Assembly: GCA_014529385.2 (NCBI GenBank)
Contig: CM043950.1
Location: 79,788,343-79,852,342 of the forward strand
Direction of reading: 5' to 3'
Origin: Adiantum capillus-veneris
Lineage: Eukaryota > Streptophyta > Polypodiopsida > Polypodiales > Pteridaceae
DNA: 64,000 nucleotides
In this document: piece by piece, positions 33,488 to 45,030 of the stretch
How positions within the stretch are numbered: the first letter of the stretch is position 1
Layout: each line of letters begins with the position of its first letter
Made by a program: the position numbers and the translations under genes
Notes under the pieces: model-generated
What the model was told of the DNA's origin: nothing
What the model saw: only the letters and a program-made list of their open reading frames with translations
Databases searched by the model: none

Positions 33488-35768
33488 TCATGTGTATGAG
33501 AGTAAGCCCAAAGCTTTTCGGAAAGCTTCAAACTTTTCTCGTGATAACGCCTTCGTAAATAGATCTGCAATGTTATCTTGTGTAGGACAGTAAGTTAGTG
33601 TGATCTCCCCTGCATGTAGCCTTTCCTTGACATAGTGGTAGTGAACCTCTATGTGCTTTGTTCTTGCATGAAATACTGGATTCCTTGCAACTGCCATAGC
33701 ACTCTGACTGTCAGTGAAAATGGTAGTGGGTGCCTGTTGACACTCACAAAGATCTTCCAATAACCTGCGTATCCATACACAATCAACTGTTGCCGTGAAA
33801 GCTGCCATGTACTCAGCTTCACAAGTTGATGTAGCCATTGTGGGTTGCTTCTTGCTTAGCCAAGATATACATGCATTTCCCAAGAAAAAACAATTGCCAC
33901 TTGTGGAATGTCGTGTGTCAAAATCACCAGCCCAATCTGAATCGCTGTAACCAAGAAGCTGCATAGAATTGTGATTTCCATACATATCCCCCCTTGGAAA
34001 GAACATGGCAAGATTAGGGGTACCTAAAAGGTAACGAAGTATGTGCTTCACAGCCTACCAATGATGCATATCTAACCCCAAATTGAATGTCTGGACGAGT
34101 GTTTCCTGCCAAATATATCAAGCAACCAACGGCTGCTGCATAAGTATGTACATCAAAAGGTTCTCCAGCATCGTGCATGCTCAACTTTGATCCAGTTTCT
34201 ACAGGTGTAGAGATTGGTTTACAATTTTGCATACCAAACTTGTCCAAAATTTTATGCAAATATTTTGCCTGCAACATGTATATGCCATCCTCTGATTGCA
34301 CAAACTGAATACCCAAGTAATAATGTAGCAAACCAAGATCAGACATCTCAAAGGTTTTTCTCAAAGCATCTTTAAACGCTTCAATTTCATCTGCACTATT
34401 TCCTGTAAGAAGCATATCATCCACATAAAGTGTTAGCATAATGAGAATTCCATCTCTCTTTTTGACATACAAAGTACTTTCTGTTGGACTATTCTGAAAT
34501 CCCTGGCCAATCAAATAAGTATGTATCTTCTCATACCATGCTCTTGGAGCCTGTTTGAGACCATACAAAGCTTTACACAATCTACATACCTTTTGCTCTT
34601 GACCTTTTACAATAAAACCACTTGGTTGACTTACATAGACTTCTTCCTGCAAATCACCATTCAAAAAAGCAGTTTTGATATCCAACTGATGCACTTTCCA
34701 ACCATGATGAGGAGCAATTGCAACTAGTGATCTAACTGTGGACGCACGAGAAGTAGCAGCAAAGGTTTCATCATAATCTATGCCTTTCAGTTGCGCATAG
34801 CCTTTTGCCACAAGCCTTGCTTTGTACCTATCAACAGTACCATATTGTTTCCTTTTTACCTTAAAACCCCACTTTGTACCAATAGGTTTTTTACATGTAG
34901 GCAAGTCCACTAGATCCCATGTATGATTCTTATGAATAGAATCAATTTCTTGCTGCATAGCATCTTTCCACTGAACACACTCTAAAGCTTGTTCAAATGA
35001 ATCAGGCTCATCTGCATCACAAAGAGTGCTAAAGCAAGCCAAATCTACTTGCTCTCTACCAAAAGTAGTACCAGCACGTGTTTTTCGTGGCAACGGTGCA
35101 TCCAACTTGCTATCTTGCAAAGTTTTCTGAACCCATTTAGGCAAGGTTCTTTCTTCCCTGAGAACTTCTTGCTCTTCATGCACAATTTCCTCTACATCAT
35201 GAGGTGTCACATGCTGATCAAAAGATTGATCAATATTATCAACCTGTTGTGATTCTTGAATCTCCACAAAATAAGGAAGCAAACCTTCAAATACATCATG
35301 TGTCTCCATATGAAGTACATCAAAAGCAACCATAGGTTGAGCACTAGTTTTTGCAAAAGCAACCATAGGTTGAGCAGTAGTTTTTGCAAAAGTTACATCA
35401 CGACTTTCAAAAATCTTGTTTGTAGCAGGATTGTAAAGTCTATAACCTGTACTTCCACTATTGTACCCCACAAATATACATTTGATTGCCTTATCATCAA
35501 GCTTCCCACGTAACTGCTGAGGGATGTGAGCATAAGCGAGACAACCAAAAACACGAAGATAACTGACTGAAGGTTTTCTGTCATACCAAGCTTCATATGG
35601 AGTAATGGTCTTCAAGGCACGAGTAGGACACCTGTTCAAAACATGTGCTGCACAAGCAACTGCCTCCATCCATAGCTTATGAGGCAAACTCTTAGCCTTG
35701 AGCATACATCTAGCCGTCTCCATTAAAGACCTGTTCTTCCTTTCTGCAACACCATTCTGTTGTGGTGT
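33488..35768 (-). pseudogene. Copia pol: integrase C-half, reverse transcriptase, RNase H
   Basis: The minus strand begins in the integrase at PQQNGVAERKN (catalytic Glu), then CIFVGYNSGSTGYRLYNP. The reverse transcriptase follows, with WDLVDLPTCKKPIGTKWGFK, KARLVAKGYAQ, VHQLDIKTAFLNGDL, LYGLKQAPRAWYEK and the catalytic YVDDMLL near 34425. RNase H follows with SDSDWAGD, CEAEYMA and TDSQSAM, and a C-terminus TKHIEVHYHYVKER. The frame is open for 616 codons (to 34014). A small deletion then shifts it, removing the block between RYAS and HW, and a TAG replaces the residue before AVKHILRYL. The remaining 187 codons are open. Confidence 0.93.
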
Positions 35769-37318
35769 TGATGGGGCCTTTTCACAAGCCAATCTCCCAT
35801 ACCCCTCTTCTCTCGTCCCCACCCCATTAAAACCCCCTCTTAGGGAGGGAGTGATAAAAGGCATTGGAAAAATTAAGAAAAAAATAAAGTATGATTATGT
35901 AAATATATAACAAAGGTAAAATAGGCCACCTCATGCCTGCGGGGTAGCCCATCCCCATCTTGCCTCCTTTTTCTTCACTGTTGCCCCGCCAGGTGTCCCT
36001 TTTCCTGATCCTCCACTCAAAAGGTCAACCCCCTCTCTCTTCCCCTTTTCCTTTCTCCTTTCTCTCTCCCCTCAAGCTACCCCACCTCTCACCAATAATG
36101 CATTATAACTCACCAATAATGCACCCTAACTCACATGCAACTTACCCTATCTTCCAAAATAGTATACCCCACCCCCTCTTTCTCTCTCCTATCATATCCC
36201 ATGACCCAAATACCCCCCGCTCTCTTTAAAGGGAGCCATGTCTCTTGTCTTGTAGCTAAATAACCTCCCCCACACTCACACACACTCAGTTTCACTGAAA
36301 AAGGTGCCCACAAACCCATCCCCACCCGGTGGTTACCTGATTTTTCTTGTGTTCACACACATCTGCACACAGATTCACCTCTGAACACACTCCCCTCTCT
36401 CCCCTCTTGTAATTAATTTATTCTCCATGTCACCTCTCACTTTTTTTCATCAACCCATCTCTCTCTCTTAGTCTCTCTCTCATGAGACTGCTGTTCTGGC
36501 ACATATACACACAGCCAGACAAGTGGGGCCACAGTCACATGGCCTATGTAGATAATGATTTCTTCATTTCTAAATTCTATAATTTCTCCCCCCTCCTCCC
36601 CTATATAAAGAGGGGTCACCATCACACTAAAGACACACATCATCACCAAAGAGTACACTATGAACTGTGTGTGCCTAGTGCACACACACACACCCACACC
36701 ATCACCATCACCGCAATCACCATGCTCGTCTTAAGCATGACCTCTACACCCTTGGGCTATGGAAGATGAAGGGAAACTAAATGAAGGATGATGTCCGTAA
36801 CCCTCGTGCGAGTCTTCGCCATCAACTCCCACCTATCCGCCATGTGCTCTACCACGCTCTCCCTTCTCATTCCCCTACCCTATGCTCCCCATTTCATCTC
36901 CTTATTCTCTAAATAAGGCTTGAGGTTTTGTGAGTATGTTTTCTTGCAATGTTTTGCCCATGTGAGGTGTGCGGAATCGCCACCTAGTCTTGTGTTTGGA
37001 GTGAGTTTGTGTATGTGTGAAGGGTGTGCGGATTCGCCATCCTTTTGTGGTGCCTAAGTACTAAGCCGCTATACCCCCTCCCTCACTCTCTCTCTCTCTC
37101 TCTCTCTCACTCACTTGATCTCATTCCCTTTCCTCTTCATCATTGCTCCCAAGCATCCATCTCTCTTGCATGAAAACTTTGTTATGGTGGTGTGTTGTTT
37201 GCGTCCTAGCCGCTGAAGCTAGGTGGTGCCCCCTGTTTTCTTTACCATGACAGGCTCGAGGTGCGCCATTCGGTCCCCGGTGTTTTAGAGGCCATCGGGG
37301 TTCGCTTTGCTGCCGTCA
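35769..37318 (+). repeat. Tat-like 5' LTR, 1550 bp
   Basis: Starts TGATGGGGCC and ends TGCCGTCA. It contains a TATA box, CTATATAAAG, at 36601-36610 and a (CT)n run at about 37083-37108. Confidence 0.9.
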
Positions 37319-37320
37319 TT

Positions 37321-37337
37321 TGGTGCCCCCACTGAGG
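37321..37337 (+). other. Primer-binding site
   Basis: TGGTGCCCCCACTGAGG starts two bases after the LTR, the expected position and TGG start. I do not know which tRNA it matches. Confidence 0.7.
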
Positions 37338-37391
37338 ATCTTTTCATGAAACCCTTCAGTTTACAAGACTAAAACCCCTAAACTATTGTGA

Positions 37392-38093
37392 ATGGATGAA
37401 TTGCTAGCAGGATTTGCTAATTGGAGGACAGAAGAAGAAGAGCTCCAAGCACAACTAGACGAACTCCGCATCTCCATCGAAGCTCGAGTGCCAAGTGTAA
37501 TGGTAATCAATTTGCAGTGGGAGAGTCAACCAACACGCCAAACCCAGTGGATATACATAGGCCAAGTGCCAAGAAGAAGAAGGAGAAGGTCGAAACCATG
37601 TCTGCAACCTACAACCAACCCACAACAACAAAATGGAAGGAGCTCTACACAATAGAGAATCAACACTATTCTACTTTGAGAATCGGGTAACTCAAGTCAC
37701 CGAGGTAATTATCACAATCAGTTTTCAAGTCGCACCTGATGCTGTAGCACAGATAACGGAATCATTGGCTCACACTCTCACTAGAAAAACTAGGGATCTA
37801 CTGAGTTTGTTTCAGGAAAGAACACCACCCTCTCCCACAAGCTTGGACAGTGACTAAGCACCTCTAAGCTTCACATGAATCAGTACAACCTACCTCAAGA
37901 CAGATCACACATACCAACACGTGTACGCTCAATCAAGGTAATACTAGATTTGAAGGCTCACTACCAGCACGTCATTGACACCATGCTGGGTGGGGAGCGA
38001 TTTTTTGAGGTTCTGGCATCAGATCAACCATTTGTCTTACCTTTGGTACAAGGCAATGTACCGTTTGAAGTTTTAATCTATGTCCTAGTATAA
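37392..38093 (+). pseudogene. Tat-like gag N-terminal region, frameshifted
   Basis: Three overlapping short frames (MDELLAGFANWRTEEEELQA at 37392, a lysine-rich piece about 37500-37690, FFEVLASDQPFVLPL before 38093) read like one charged, coiled-coil-prone protein broken by small indels. A separate leader protein is also possible. Confidence 0.45.
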
Positions 38094-38146
38094 GAGGGTA
38101 TACACGCCTCCTTGTAAAGAAGAAAAAAACTTTTGCAAGTTAAGCA

Positions 38147-40294
38147 GTGTGTCTTTCTAGCTCTCTCTCAGTAATCATGGCAAGTGTAGCATTTCCAACA
38201 TTTAAAGGAAAGAAGGGGGAGGATTTGGTAACAGACTTCATAGATGACTTTGAAGTAGCATGTGTAGTGAGCAACAAAGATACGGATGAATCCCGGGTTA
38301 GAATCTTTAAGCATCTCATGAAGCTAGAAGCTAGATCATGGTACAATGCACTTCCACAAGCAACCAAGGATGACTGGGAACCCTTAAAAACCGCTTTTAA
38401 GAGGCGCTTTTGGGGAGATACCACTTCAGAAAAGTTGTGGGACAAGTTGAGAGACTTGAAGAAGGAGGGTCTTTTACAATATGCCACCTATGAGTCCAAA
38501 TTTGTGGATTTGTGGGAACGGTGGGTTGAGTCACTGGCAAGGGGGGGAGCTCCACCCGATTTCCTAAAAAAAGATCGGTTCAAGCATGGCTTATGGCCGC
38601 TTCTCAAGGAGAAGGTGAAAGGTAGATTCATGGCTATGTACGAGTTAGCCGTTGAGATTGCTTGCCTTAAGGACAAGAAGCTGCGAATGAAAGCCAAAGA
38701 AACCGAGTCAACAGAAACAGCAACATCACGTCTACGAGCAACTACGACAACCACCATTCCACCACCACCAGTGGCTCTTGGGGTAAGAGATGACCAACAA
38801 GATATGTTGGCCCATATTACTGACCAACTGCAGAATTTGTATGTCCACTTAATACAACAAGGGAGGAGTCAAGAAAGAGATCAAGACCCTGGAAGAGCAC
38901 GACGACAAAACAGGGAGTATCATTGCTACAACTGCGGAGAAGACGGTCACGGTATGTACTACTGTCCCAAACCACGACAAAACTATAATAGAGGAGGTAG
39001 GAGAAACCAATTGTCACCCCCTAGACAAAGAACACCCCCACCCCAAGCACCAACCCCACCAACACAAATTCTACGTCCACCCCAGACACCACTACAAGCA
39101 TCCATTCCACCTCTTCCACCAGCCCCACCACCTGATCGCCCTGTAAACATCATAAGGCTAGAAGAGAAAGGAAAAACCGTAGTAGTGGATCCACCCAGAA
39201 CAAAGGAGAGGGACAAGGGTAAGGAGAAGGTAACCTTTTTAGAACCACTTGAGGCCATGACTGTGAAAAGAGCTAGGAGGGAGAAGGCTACACAATCAGA
39301 TGATGAGAGAAGCATGAGAGGAGAAACTAGAAAGAGGCCATCCAGGCCACGACGGAAATTGGGCATCACCGACTTCCAGCTAGGGGAAAGTTCTAAGCCC
39401 TATGATATAACATTGGATGTGCCACAGCAAGGACCAAAGATTACATGGCCACAGCTGCTACATCTTGTACCTAAAGTAAGGCGACAATGGTCTAAAATGG
39501 TAAGTACAAGACGCTCCAAAACAAAGGTAGCCGGAGCAATTTTGGGATGCAACATGGATGACATCCTTCCAATTGTCAACGTAAACATAAAAGGAAAGAG
39601 GGTTGGAAACACCTACATTGATGGAGGTGCACAAATCTGTGTAATGAGCGAAGCTATGATGCTTCTATTAGGGCTCGAGGTTGACAGGCCTTCTCCATGC
39701 AAGGCAAAGATGGAAAACAACGCAAAAGTAAAGTGTGTGGGTATGGTAAGTGCCGTGAAAATCAAAGCTTTCAACACTGAGATAGAGGTAGATGTTTTTG
39801 TAATGCCTACTAAGGGGGAGGACTATCCAATAATTTTGCGAAGCCCATGGTTGATGGCCATGAAGGCAAAACAGGACTGGGGTACTGGCCTTCTACGCAT
39901 GATCGGTAAGAAAGGGGAGACAATCTACTACGACATGAGGATTGGCAAGCAGAAGCAAATGAATCTGGAAACATCGGCAGATGAAACCACTAGCGAATCT
40001 TCCAGTTCTGAGGAGGAGACCACATCCATCGACGAAAGTGACAGTTCCATTGATGTGATGGGTATCATTATGAAGGATCCACAAAGGGTAACCACAACAG
40101 GTGATCCATCACCAAAAGGGCAACCCAATGAAGAGGAGAGCAAATCACCTGGCCTAGGAGGAAGTAGGTTGAAGGGTATGTTGTCTACGGAATTAACACT
40201 TGAGGAGAAAGATAGTTTTTTGCAAATGTTGATGGGATTTCCTAACCTGTTCATTGACAACTACGAAAGAATCACAGGCATTACAGTGGTGTAA
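38147..40294 (+). CDS. Tat-like gag and aspartic protease
   Basis: 715 codons, open. An ATG at 38177 (MASVAFPTFKGKKGED) is a better start than the first one because the conserved gag block follows at once. The gag domain spans about residues 12-180 (WYNALPQ, WEPLKTAFKRRF). A CCHC zinc knuckle, CYNCGEDGHGMYYC, is at about 258-272, then a proline-rich linker. The retroviral-type protease has YIDGGAQICVMSE near residue 490, the D-G-G form usual in Tat/Athila elements. An acidic serine-rich stretch precedes the end. A TAA at 40292-40294 stops it just before the RT, where relatives read through; the frame continues unchanged after it. Confidence 0.9.
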   Translation: MCLSSSLSVIMASVAFPTFKGKKGEDLVTDFIDDFEVACVVSNKDTDESRVRIFKHLMKLEARSWYNALPQATKDDWEPLKTAFKRRFWGDTTSEKLWDKLRDLKKEGLLQYATYESKFVDLWERWVESLARGGAPPDFLKKDRFKHGLWPLLKEKVKGRFMAMYELAVEIACLKDKKLRMKAKETESTETATSRLRATTTTTIPPPPVALGVRDDQQDMLAHITDQLQNLYVHLIQQGRSQERDQDPGRARRQNREYHCYNCGEDGHGMYYCPKPRQNYNRGGRRNQLSPPRQRTPPPQAPTPPTQILRPPQTPLQASIPPLPPAPPPDRPVNIIRLEEKGKTVVVDPPRTKERDKGKEKVTFLEPLEAMTVKRARREKATQSDDERSMRGETRKRPSRPRRKLGITDFQLGESSKPYDITLDVPQQGPKITWPQLLHLVPKVRRQWSKMVSTRRSKTKVAGAILGCNMDDILPIVNVNIKGKRVGNTYIDGGAQICVMSEAMMLLLGLEVDRPSPCKAKMENNAKVKCVGMVSAVKIKAFNTEIEVDVFVMPTKGEDYPIILRSPWLMAMKAKQDWGTGLLRMIGKKGETIYYDMRIGKQKQMNLETSADETTSESSSSEEETTSIDESDSSIDVMGIIMKDPQRVTTTGDPSPKGQPNEEESKSPGLGGSRLKGMLSTELTLEEKDSFLQMLMGFPNLFIDNYERITGITVV

Positions 40295-41593
40295 CATCAT
40301 ATTAAGCTGAAGGAAGGGGTAAAACCAGTTGTGCAAAAGCTACGACGACTGGGGGTCATACAAGAAAAGGCACTCTTGGCCGAGGTAAGGAAACTGCTGG
40401 AGGCGGGATTCATCTATCCTGTAGAAAACTCAGAATGGGTGTCATCCGTAGTGGTGATGCCTAAAAAGAATGGTAAGTGGAGGGTGTGTGTTGACTACAA
40501 ACCACTAAATGTAGCTACAAAGAGAGACCACTTTCCTCTCCCTTTCTTGGATGAAATTCTGAATGAAGTAGCGGGTTTTGAATGCTATACCGTCTGTGAT
40601 GGTTATTCTGGATACTTTCAAATACGCATAGCCTTAGAAGATCAGCTAAAAACCACTTTTATCATGCCATGGGGTTGTTTTGCATACAGGGTTATGCCAT
40701 TTGGTCTCACAAATGCACCTGCCACATTCCAAAGATATGTCACATATGTTTTTCAACCGTTCTTTGGAACATCCATAAGAGTGTTCATTGATGATTTTTG
40801 TATATATAGCTCCCGTATTTCACATTTACAAAAGGTAACTGAAGGTTTGCCCAGTTTGCAGAGCCTAGGTGGGCAATTAAATGTGGATAAATGCCACATT
40901 GGGGAGAGTAAAGTCATTCTACTAGGCCATGAAATTTCAGCAAAAGGTATCAACGCCGACCCAAGTAAGGTGTCCACACTCATAGCCCTACCTTCACCAA
41001 CGACCGCATGTCAACTGGTCTCTTTTCTACAGAAGGTGAGGTACTTAAGTAGATTCATACATCTACTATCACAACTTGTTCTACCACTGCAACAACTCAC
41101 TCAAAGATCAACTTTCACTTGGGACGAGGAAAGCAAACATCACTACAACAAGGTAAAGGAGGTCTTAGCCACTCTGCCAACTAGCTCACCACCTAAGTGC
41201 GATGAAAAATTCTATGTCACCTCAAGTGTTGGTGATGACTCATTGGGGGCTGTGCTACTCCAAAAGGATATGACGACATCTTTCATGAGGCCAATCTACT
41301 TCTCTAGTCGAATGATGACAGCAGGAGAGAAAGGTTTCACCCATGTGGAACACTTAGTCCTAGATCTTAGATTTGCAACTACAAAGTTCAGGTCATATTT
41401 GCTGCCTAAGCAATTTGTGATTCTAACCACGGATGAAATATTTCCCTATGTTGTACAACACATGGATGTGTCTGCTAGAATTACTAAATGGCTAGTTCGT
41501 CTGCAAGAGTTTGACTACACGGTACAGGTAGAAAGCACGACAAGGGCAAGTTTGGGGGGACTCATGACCTACCAAGTCTTTGAAAGGAAATAG
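40295..41593 (+). pseudogene. Tat-like reverse transcriptase and RNase H
   Basis: Same frame as gag-protease. Blocks are [66 protein letters not shown] and the catalytic FIDDF near 40787 (Tyr of YxDD replaced by Phe). Connection and RNase H residues follow, including SLGAVLLQ and THVEHLVLDL, where the expected Glu motif is intact. It stops at TAG 41591 and has no independent start at its upstream end, so it is part of the broken polyprotein. Confidence 0.9.
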
Positions 41594-42133
41594 AAGCAAT
41601 CTAAGGAAGGAGAAGTCCAATTACCTCCAGTACCACCGATGGTAGAAGGAGCATACTCTCTCTACTTTGATGGAGCCTACAAGCGAGCATCCGACAAAGC
41701 AGCTGCAGGCATAGTGGTCTTTGATGACAAAGGGACAAAGGTATTTTCGTTGGGCCAATTGTTAGATCCAAATTCTAACAATGAAGCTGAGTATGCAGCA
41801 CTAACCAAGGGTCTACAATGGTGCGTCTCGCAAGGTGTACAACGCCTTAATGTATTTGGGGATGCTCTACTTCTGGTAAGTCAAGTAAATGGAGCATGGA
41901 CATGCAAGAATCCTAGTTTAAGGACTCACTTAAGTGGTGTAAAAACCTTGTTGGGTAAGTTTGAAGAAGTTCAAATACACCATATCCCAAGGGCTCAAAA
42001 CGAAGAAGCAGATGCCCTAGTAAGTGAAAGACTACAGGAAGTGGTGGTTGGAGCAATAAAACTAAAGCTCCCTCTATTTCAAGGCAGTGATGCCTTGCCT
42101 GACATCATGCATTTTTTGGAAACAGGGGAATGA
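41594..42133 (+). pseudogene. Second (archaeal-type) RNase H domain
   Basis: A separate RNase H lies in the same frame between the usual RT-RNase H and the integrase: YSLYFDGAYK (first Asp), NNEAEYAALTKGL (Glu), NVFGDALLLVSQ (Asp) and NEEADAL (fourth Asp), all in family order. An extra RNase H at this place is known for the Tat/Ogre group. Open from 41594 to TGA 42131-42133. Confidence 0.88.
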
Positions 42134-43432
42134 CCATCAGATTTAACAAAGGGACAGAAGCAATGGCTGACGCGGAAGGCCACAAGGTATCGACTCATCA
42201 ATGATGGTTTGTACTGTAAGGGTAAGGACCAAATACTCAGGAAGGTCCCTCTCTCTCACTAAATCACGAGAGTAATTGCTAGCTGTCACGACGGGGTTTG
42301 TGGTGGTCACTTTGCCCTAGACATAACAAGTAGGAAAATCTTGCAGGCATGCTTCATATGGCCTAGCCTCAACCGTGATGTACACCACTGGTGCAAAACG
42401 TGTAAGTTGTGTCAAAAGGCCGGCACTAGGTCACTTATGCCTGAACCACAGACACCTATTCTCTCATATGGCCCATTTGAAAAATGGGGTATCGATGCCA
42501 TTGGGCCATTACCTAGGGTCAACTCAGGAAAATTCTACATTATCATGGGGGTCGACTACATGATTAGATGGGCAGAGGCTACAGCCACCACTAGAATCAC
42601 AGCGGTAGAGGTAGCTAAATTTATCTACGAGCACATATGCTGTAGGTTTGGCACACCTTTAGAGATCATCTCTGATAGAGGGCCAGGTTTCAGAGAAGAC
42701 TTGGTAGGAGAATTAATGCAAAAACTGGGCACTACAAGGAGGCACTCTTCACCATATTACCCTCAATGTAATGGCCTAGTTGAAAAGGTAAATGGAATGG
42801 TTTCTAAAATTATTACCAAGCAGGTAAACAATCATCCCGGAGACTGGGATAAGTATCTACTACCAGCTTTATGGGCCTACAGAACTTCATTTCGTACATC
42901 CTTGGGATTCACACCGTATCATCTAGTATTTGGTAAGGAAGCAATCTTGCCCATTGAAGTGCAACTACAAAGTCTCAGAGTAATGGCAAGCCAACTTCAA
43001 CAACCCAACATGCATTTGAGAGATCACATCATCAACTTGGAAAGACTGCAGCTGGACAGAGAAGAAGCAATAAATTATTATGCAGCACAAGCAGAGCATA
43101 GACGGCTTAGCTTTAACGAGCATCTCCGGAAAAAAGAATTGAAGAAAGGAATGTTGGTGCTCCGCTACGACAATCGCTTCGACACGCGCAAGGATAAGAA
43201 ACTCCTGCTCCGATGGGAAGGCCCTTTTATCATCAGGAAAAAGTATGCCAATGGAAGCTACCAACTTATGGAGGCTGATGGAAAACTTCATAAAACTAGG
43301 GTAAATGGTTGGCGACTTAAACCTTATTTTCTTCGATTTGACCAGGCTCCACCAATTGACATTCCAGATGAGGACACACCATCACCCGCCACCTCCGACG
43401 ATAATGATCAAACAGATGAGCTAGAGACATGA
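42134..43432 (+). pseudogene. Tat-like integrase
   Basis: Catalyses insertion of the cDNA. The HHCC zinc domain (CHDGVCGGHF, HHWCKTCKLCQ) spans about 42280-42415. Core residues are WGIDAIGPL, IISDRGPGF and NGLVEKVNG (D, D, E). The C-terminal module is LLRWEGPFIIRKKYANGSY with VNGWRLKPY. An acidic tail ends at TGA 43430. A single TAA at 42260-42262 precedes the zinc domain; from 42263 onward the frame is open. No chromodomain. Confidence 0.9.
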
Positions 43433-43444
43433 ATGCCTCTAGCC

Positions 43445-43456
43445 AAAAGGGGAGGG
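43445..43456 (+). other. Polypurine tract
   Basis: AAAAGGGGAGGG, four bases before the 3' LTR. Confidence 0.88.
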
Positions 43457-43460
43457 CTAA

Positions 43461-44771
43461 TGATGGGGGCTTTTCACAAGCCAAGCTCCCATACCCCTCT
43501 TCTCTCGTCCCCACCCCATGAAAACCCCCTCTTAGGGAGGGAGTGATAAAAGGCATTGGAAAAAGTAAGAAAAAAATAAACTATGATTATGTAAATATAT
43601 AACAAAGGTAAAATAGGCCACCTCATGCCTGCGGGGTAGCCCATCCCCACCTTGCCTCCTTTTTCTTCACTGTTGCCCCGCCGGGTGTCCCTTTTCCTCT
43701 CCTCCACTCAAAAGGTCAACCCCCTCTCTCTTCCCCTTTTACTTTCTCCTTTCTCTCTCCCCTCAAGCTACCCCACCTCTCACCAATAATGCATTATAAC
43801 TCACCAATAATGCACCCTAACTCACGTCCAACTTACCCTATCTTCCAAAATAGTATACCCCACCCCCTCTTTCTCTCTCCTATCATATCCCATGACCCAA
43901 ATACCCCCCTCTCTCTTTAAAGGGCGCCATGTCTCTTGTCTTGTAGCTAAATAACCTCCCCCACACTCACACACACTCAGTTTCACTAAAAAAGGTGCCC
44001 ACAAACCCATCCCCACCCGGTGGTTACCTGATTTTTCTTGTGTTCACACACATCTGCACACAGATTCACCTCTGAACACACTCCCCTCTCTCCCCTCTTG
44101 TAATTACTTTATTCTCCATGTCACCTCTCACTTTTTTTCATCAACCCATCTCTCTCTCTTAGTCTCTCTCTCATGAGACTGCTGTTCTGGCACATATACA
44201 CACAGCCAGACAAGTGGGACCCACAGTCACATGGCCTATGTAGATAATGATTTCTTCATTTCTAAATTCTAGAATTTCTCACCCCTCCTCCCCTATATAA
44301 AGAGGGGTCACCATCACACTAAGGACACACATCATCACCAAAGAGTACACTATGCACTGTGTGTGCCTAGTGCACACACACACACCCACACCATCACCAT
44401 CACCATCACCGCAATCACCATGCTCGTCTTAAGCATGACCTCTACACCCTTGGGCTATGGAAGATGAAGGGAAACTAAATGAAGGATGATGGACGTAACC
44501 CTCGTGCGAGTCTTCGCCATCAACTCCCACCTATCTGCCATGTGCTCTACCACGCTCTCCCTTCTCATTCCCCTACCCTATGCTCCCCATTTCATCGCCT
44601 TATTCTCTAAATAAAGCTTGAGGTTTTGTGAGTATGTTTTCTTGCAATGTTTTGCCCATGTGAGGTGTGCGGAATCGCCACGTAGTCTTGTGTTTGGAGT
44701 GAGTTTTTGTATGTGTAAAGGGTGTGCGGATTCGCCATCCTTTTGTGGTGCCTAAGTACTAAGCCCCTCCC

Positions 44772-44816
<45 letters not shown>

Positions 44817-45025
44817 TGATCTCATTCCCTTTCCTCTTCATCATTGCTCCCAAGCATCCATCTCTCTTGGATGAAAACTTTGTTATGGTGGTGTGTTGTT
44901 TGCGTCCTAGCCGCTGAAGCTAGGTGGTGCCCCCTGTTTTCTTTACCATGACAGGCTTGAGGCGCGCCATTCGGTCCCCGGTGTTTTAGAGGCCGTCGGG
45001 GTTCGGGGTTCGCTTTGCTCCCGTC
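43461..45025 (+). repeat. Tat-like 3' LTR, 1565 bp
   Basis: Closely similar to 35769-37318. TATA box at 44293-44301. It differs by a longer (CT)n run (44770-44813), a small GTTCGGGG duplication near 45001, and apparent loss of the terminal A (ends CCCGTC before GGTGT). Confidence 0.9.
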
Positions 45026-45030
45026 GGTGT

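Larger units (their letters stand above)
35769..45025 (+). mobile_element. Tat-like Ty3/gypsy retrotransposon, complete, 9.3 kb
   Basis: Plus-strand element in the copia integrase gene. It has LTRs of 1550 and 1565 bp, a PBS-like site after the 5' LTR, gag, protease, RT, RNase H, a second RNase H and integrase in one frame, then a polypurine tract. The duplication GGTGT lies at 35764-35768 and 45026-45030. The GGA protease motif, second RNase H and lack of a chromodomain place it near the Tat/Ogre branch rather than the chromoviruses. Four in-frame stops break the polyprotein; no frameshift is seen from gag to integrase. Confidence 0.94.

Noticed and set aside
35698-36769. Several frames in the Tat-like 5' LTR
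   Set aside because: They are in CT/CA-rich LTR sequence, partly repeated in the 3' LTR, with no conserved product.
38983-39369. 128-codon minus-strand frame
   Set aside because: Antisense to the proline-rich and charged part of the Tat-like gag.
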